DNA of 5,823 nt from Candidatus Caldipriscus sp. T1.2 (GTDB taxonomy: Bacteria > Hydrothermota > Hydrothermia > LBFQ01). This document shows positions 5,198-5,823 of the stretch, piece by piece; the first letter of the stretch is position 1; each line of letters starts with the position of its first letter. Position numbers and translations under genes: made by a program. The notes under the pieces are model-generated. The model saw nothing but the letters and a program-made list of their open reading frames with translations, was not told the DNA's origin and did no database searches. The stretch covers positions 6,560 to 12,382 of the forward strand of contig LBFQ01000064.1 in the NCBI GenBank assembly GCA_000980735.1. Reading direction: 5' to 3'.

Positions 5198-5476
5198 ATG
5201 GAAATCTTGCTAACCCTTTTGATAATCACCGCTATATTAAGCCTTGTATCCATCACCGTAGCAATATGGTATCTTGTTTTGAGGATCGTTAAAACGCTTG
5301 AGAATGTTGAGAAAAATATGGAGAGGATAGCGGATGATGTTGAGAGGGTTTTAAAGAACACCGATGAGATTACCAATAGGTTAAACAACATATTGGCACC
5401 CATCGAAGGGATCGCAAAAATTTCGCCCATTTTTGGTTGGATCCTTAACCTTTTAAGGTTCTTTCGAAGAAAATAA
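5198..5476 (+). CDS. Small membrane-anchored coiled-coil protein, DUF948-like
   Basis: From the ATG at 5198 the protein has 92 aa (an in-frame ATG at 5189 would add MRI). One N-terminal hydrophobic helix (about residues 2-28) is followed by a charged, heptad-like region (about 32-68, with Leu/Ile/Val spaced through Glu, Asn, Asp and Arg) and a short hydrophobic, Arg/Lys-rich tail. This matches the layout of DUF948-type proteins, general membrane-bound coiled coils of unknown function, but it has no enzymatic motif and the family assignment is tentative. It diverges from comEC over a 40-bp gap and is followed after 21 bp by a secreted-protein gene with its own promoter box. Confidence 0.7.
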   Translation: MEILLTLLIITAILSLVSITVAIWYLVLRIVKTLENVEKNMERIADDVERVLKNTDEITNRLNNILAPIEGIAKISPIFGWILNLLRFFRRK

Positions 5477-5483
5477 ACAACCT

Positions 5484-5489
5484 TAGAAT
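5484..5489 (+). promoter_or_regulatory. Probable -10 box of the secreted-protein gene, in a palindrome
   Basis: TAGAAT ends 8 nt before the ATG at 5498, with pyrimidine-rich TCTATCTT between and no ribosome-binding site. The hexamer is half of the perfect 10-bp palindrome TAGAATTCTA (5484-5493), so an identical hexamer faces the opposite direction at 5493-5488. Confidence 0.6.
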
Positions 5490-5497
5490 TCTATCTT

Positions 5498-5823
5498 ATG
5501 AAACGGCTTGCTTTATTTTCGGCTTTTTGGGTTTCCGCTTTGGGGGCCCAGCCTTTCTATTCCGCCCCCCAGTCCTTCCTCGGGATCTACTCCTTCCGCT
5601 TCATCCACACCGCCTTCCTCTTTGAGGACGACCTTGATAAACTCTTCTATCCAGTTAAACTCGCGGAGATAGAGGGAGGAAGGTTATTTACCGCCCTCTC
5701 CAACCCATTCGGGAACGAGAGGCTTTTCGATCCAACCGCCACGACCAACAATCAGCTCGTTTTAGGTGCAAAAACCAACTTCTTTTACAACCTTTCCCCC
5801 TTATACATACAGGGGGATCCTCT
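5498..5823 (+). CDS. Probable secreted or outer-membrane protein, partial (N-terminus)
   Basis: The frame stays open from ATG 5498 to the right edge, giving 108 complete codons. Residues 1-17 form a signal peptide: Lys-Arg start, hydrophobic core LALFSAFWVSAL, and an ALGA-Q cleavage site before residue 18. The mature part is rich in Phe, Tyr, Asn and Pro with alternating hydrophobic stretches (LVLGAKTNFFYNL at about 88-100), suggestive of beta-strands in an outer-membrane barrel or surface protein. I do not recognise the family. Codon use differs sharply from its neighbours: codons 22-41 all end in C or G, Phe is mostly TTC, and Arg includes CGC and CGG. High expression or a different origin could explain this. 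The sense strand is pyrimidine-rich, unlike the other genes. The promoter box 8 nt upstream supports the start. Confidence 0.75.
   Translation, partial: MKRLALFSAFWVSALGAQPFYSAPQSFLGIYSFRFIHTAFLFEDDLDKLFYPVKLAEIEGGRLFTALSNPFGNERLFDPTATTNNQLVLGAKTNFFYNLSPLYIQGDP

Noticed and set aside
5167..5430. Minus-strand open frame opposite the small membrane protein
   Set aside because: Low-complexity Ser/Ile/Leu translation that mirrors the coiled-coil codons; the plus-strand frame has the promoter and a sensible membrane-plus-coil layout.
5459..5471. Inverted repeat TTCTT-TCG-AAGAA near the end of the small membrane protein gene
   Set aside because: Five-bp AT-rich stem inside coding sequence with no T tract; not credible as a terminator.
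1..5823. tRNA, rRNA, CRISPR arrays, insertion sequences, riboswitches
   Set aside because: The sequence is almost wholly coding, gaps are 40 bp or less, and no direct-repeat array, transposase motif or structured leader is visible.

Overview
The window looks like a compact chromosomal segment from a thermophilic, probably double-membraned bacterium. Bacterial markers are a lipoprotein-type thioredoxin, an M23 peptidase with an N-terminal membrane anchor, a ComEC-type channel and a secreted protein with a signal peptide. The proteins are rich in Ile, Glu and Lys, Arg is mostly encoded by AGG, and genes touch or overlap almost everywhere. These traits fit deep-branching thermophiles and some uncultured candidate phyla (for example WOR-3/Hydrothermae-like lineages). 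That placement is inference, since no rRNA or marker gene is present.

Layout. A class V aminotransferase (1-507, minus, cut by the left edge) diverges over 36 bp from a plus-strand cluster: a TlpA/ResA-like thioredoxin (544-1005), an M23 peptidase (1033-1860) and two tandem HIT proteins (1857-2186, 2183-2509). Facing it is a minus-strand operon read from 5157 down to 2506: a short ComEC, a METTL5-like methyltransferase and a fused two-domain 6-pyruvoyl-tetrahydropterin synthase (PTPS). The HIT and PTPS genes share their stop region. A small membrane/coiled-coil protein (5198-5476) diverges from comEC. It is followed by the start of a probable secreted or outer-membrane protein (5498 to the right edge). 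No RNA gene, mobile element or CRISPR array is visible, and no stretch above 300 bases lacks a gene.

Expression logic is the most striking feature. Every gene that begins a transcription unit has a TAGAAT/TATAAT/TAAAAT hexamer ending only 6-9 nt before its start codon, and four of the six have no purine-rich ribosome-binding site at all. This implies leaderless mRNAs. Genes inside the operons start on ATGA or GTGA stop/start overlaps or a 20-base overlap, which suggests translational coupling. The two divergent control regions are only 36 and 40 bp long, with -10 boxes back to back.

By function, the plus cluster combines envelope redox and peptidoglycan maintenance with nucleotide-phosphoramidate hydrolysis. 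The minus operon joins a DNA-uptake-type channel, a probable rRNA adenine methyltransferase of archaeal/eukaryotic type, and a pterin/7-deazaguanine pathway enzyme. The link between these three is not established. The clearest points for follow-up are the METTL5-like gene in a bacterial setting, the asymmetric PTPS fusion, the ComEC without its nuclease domain, and the symmetric leaderless promoters.
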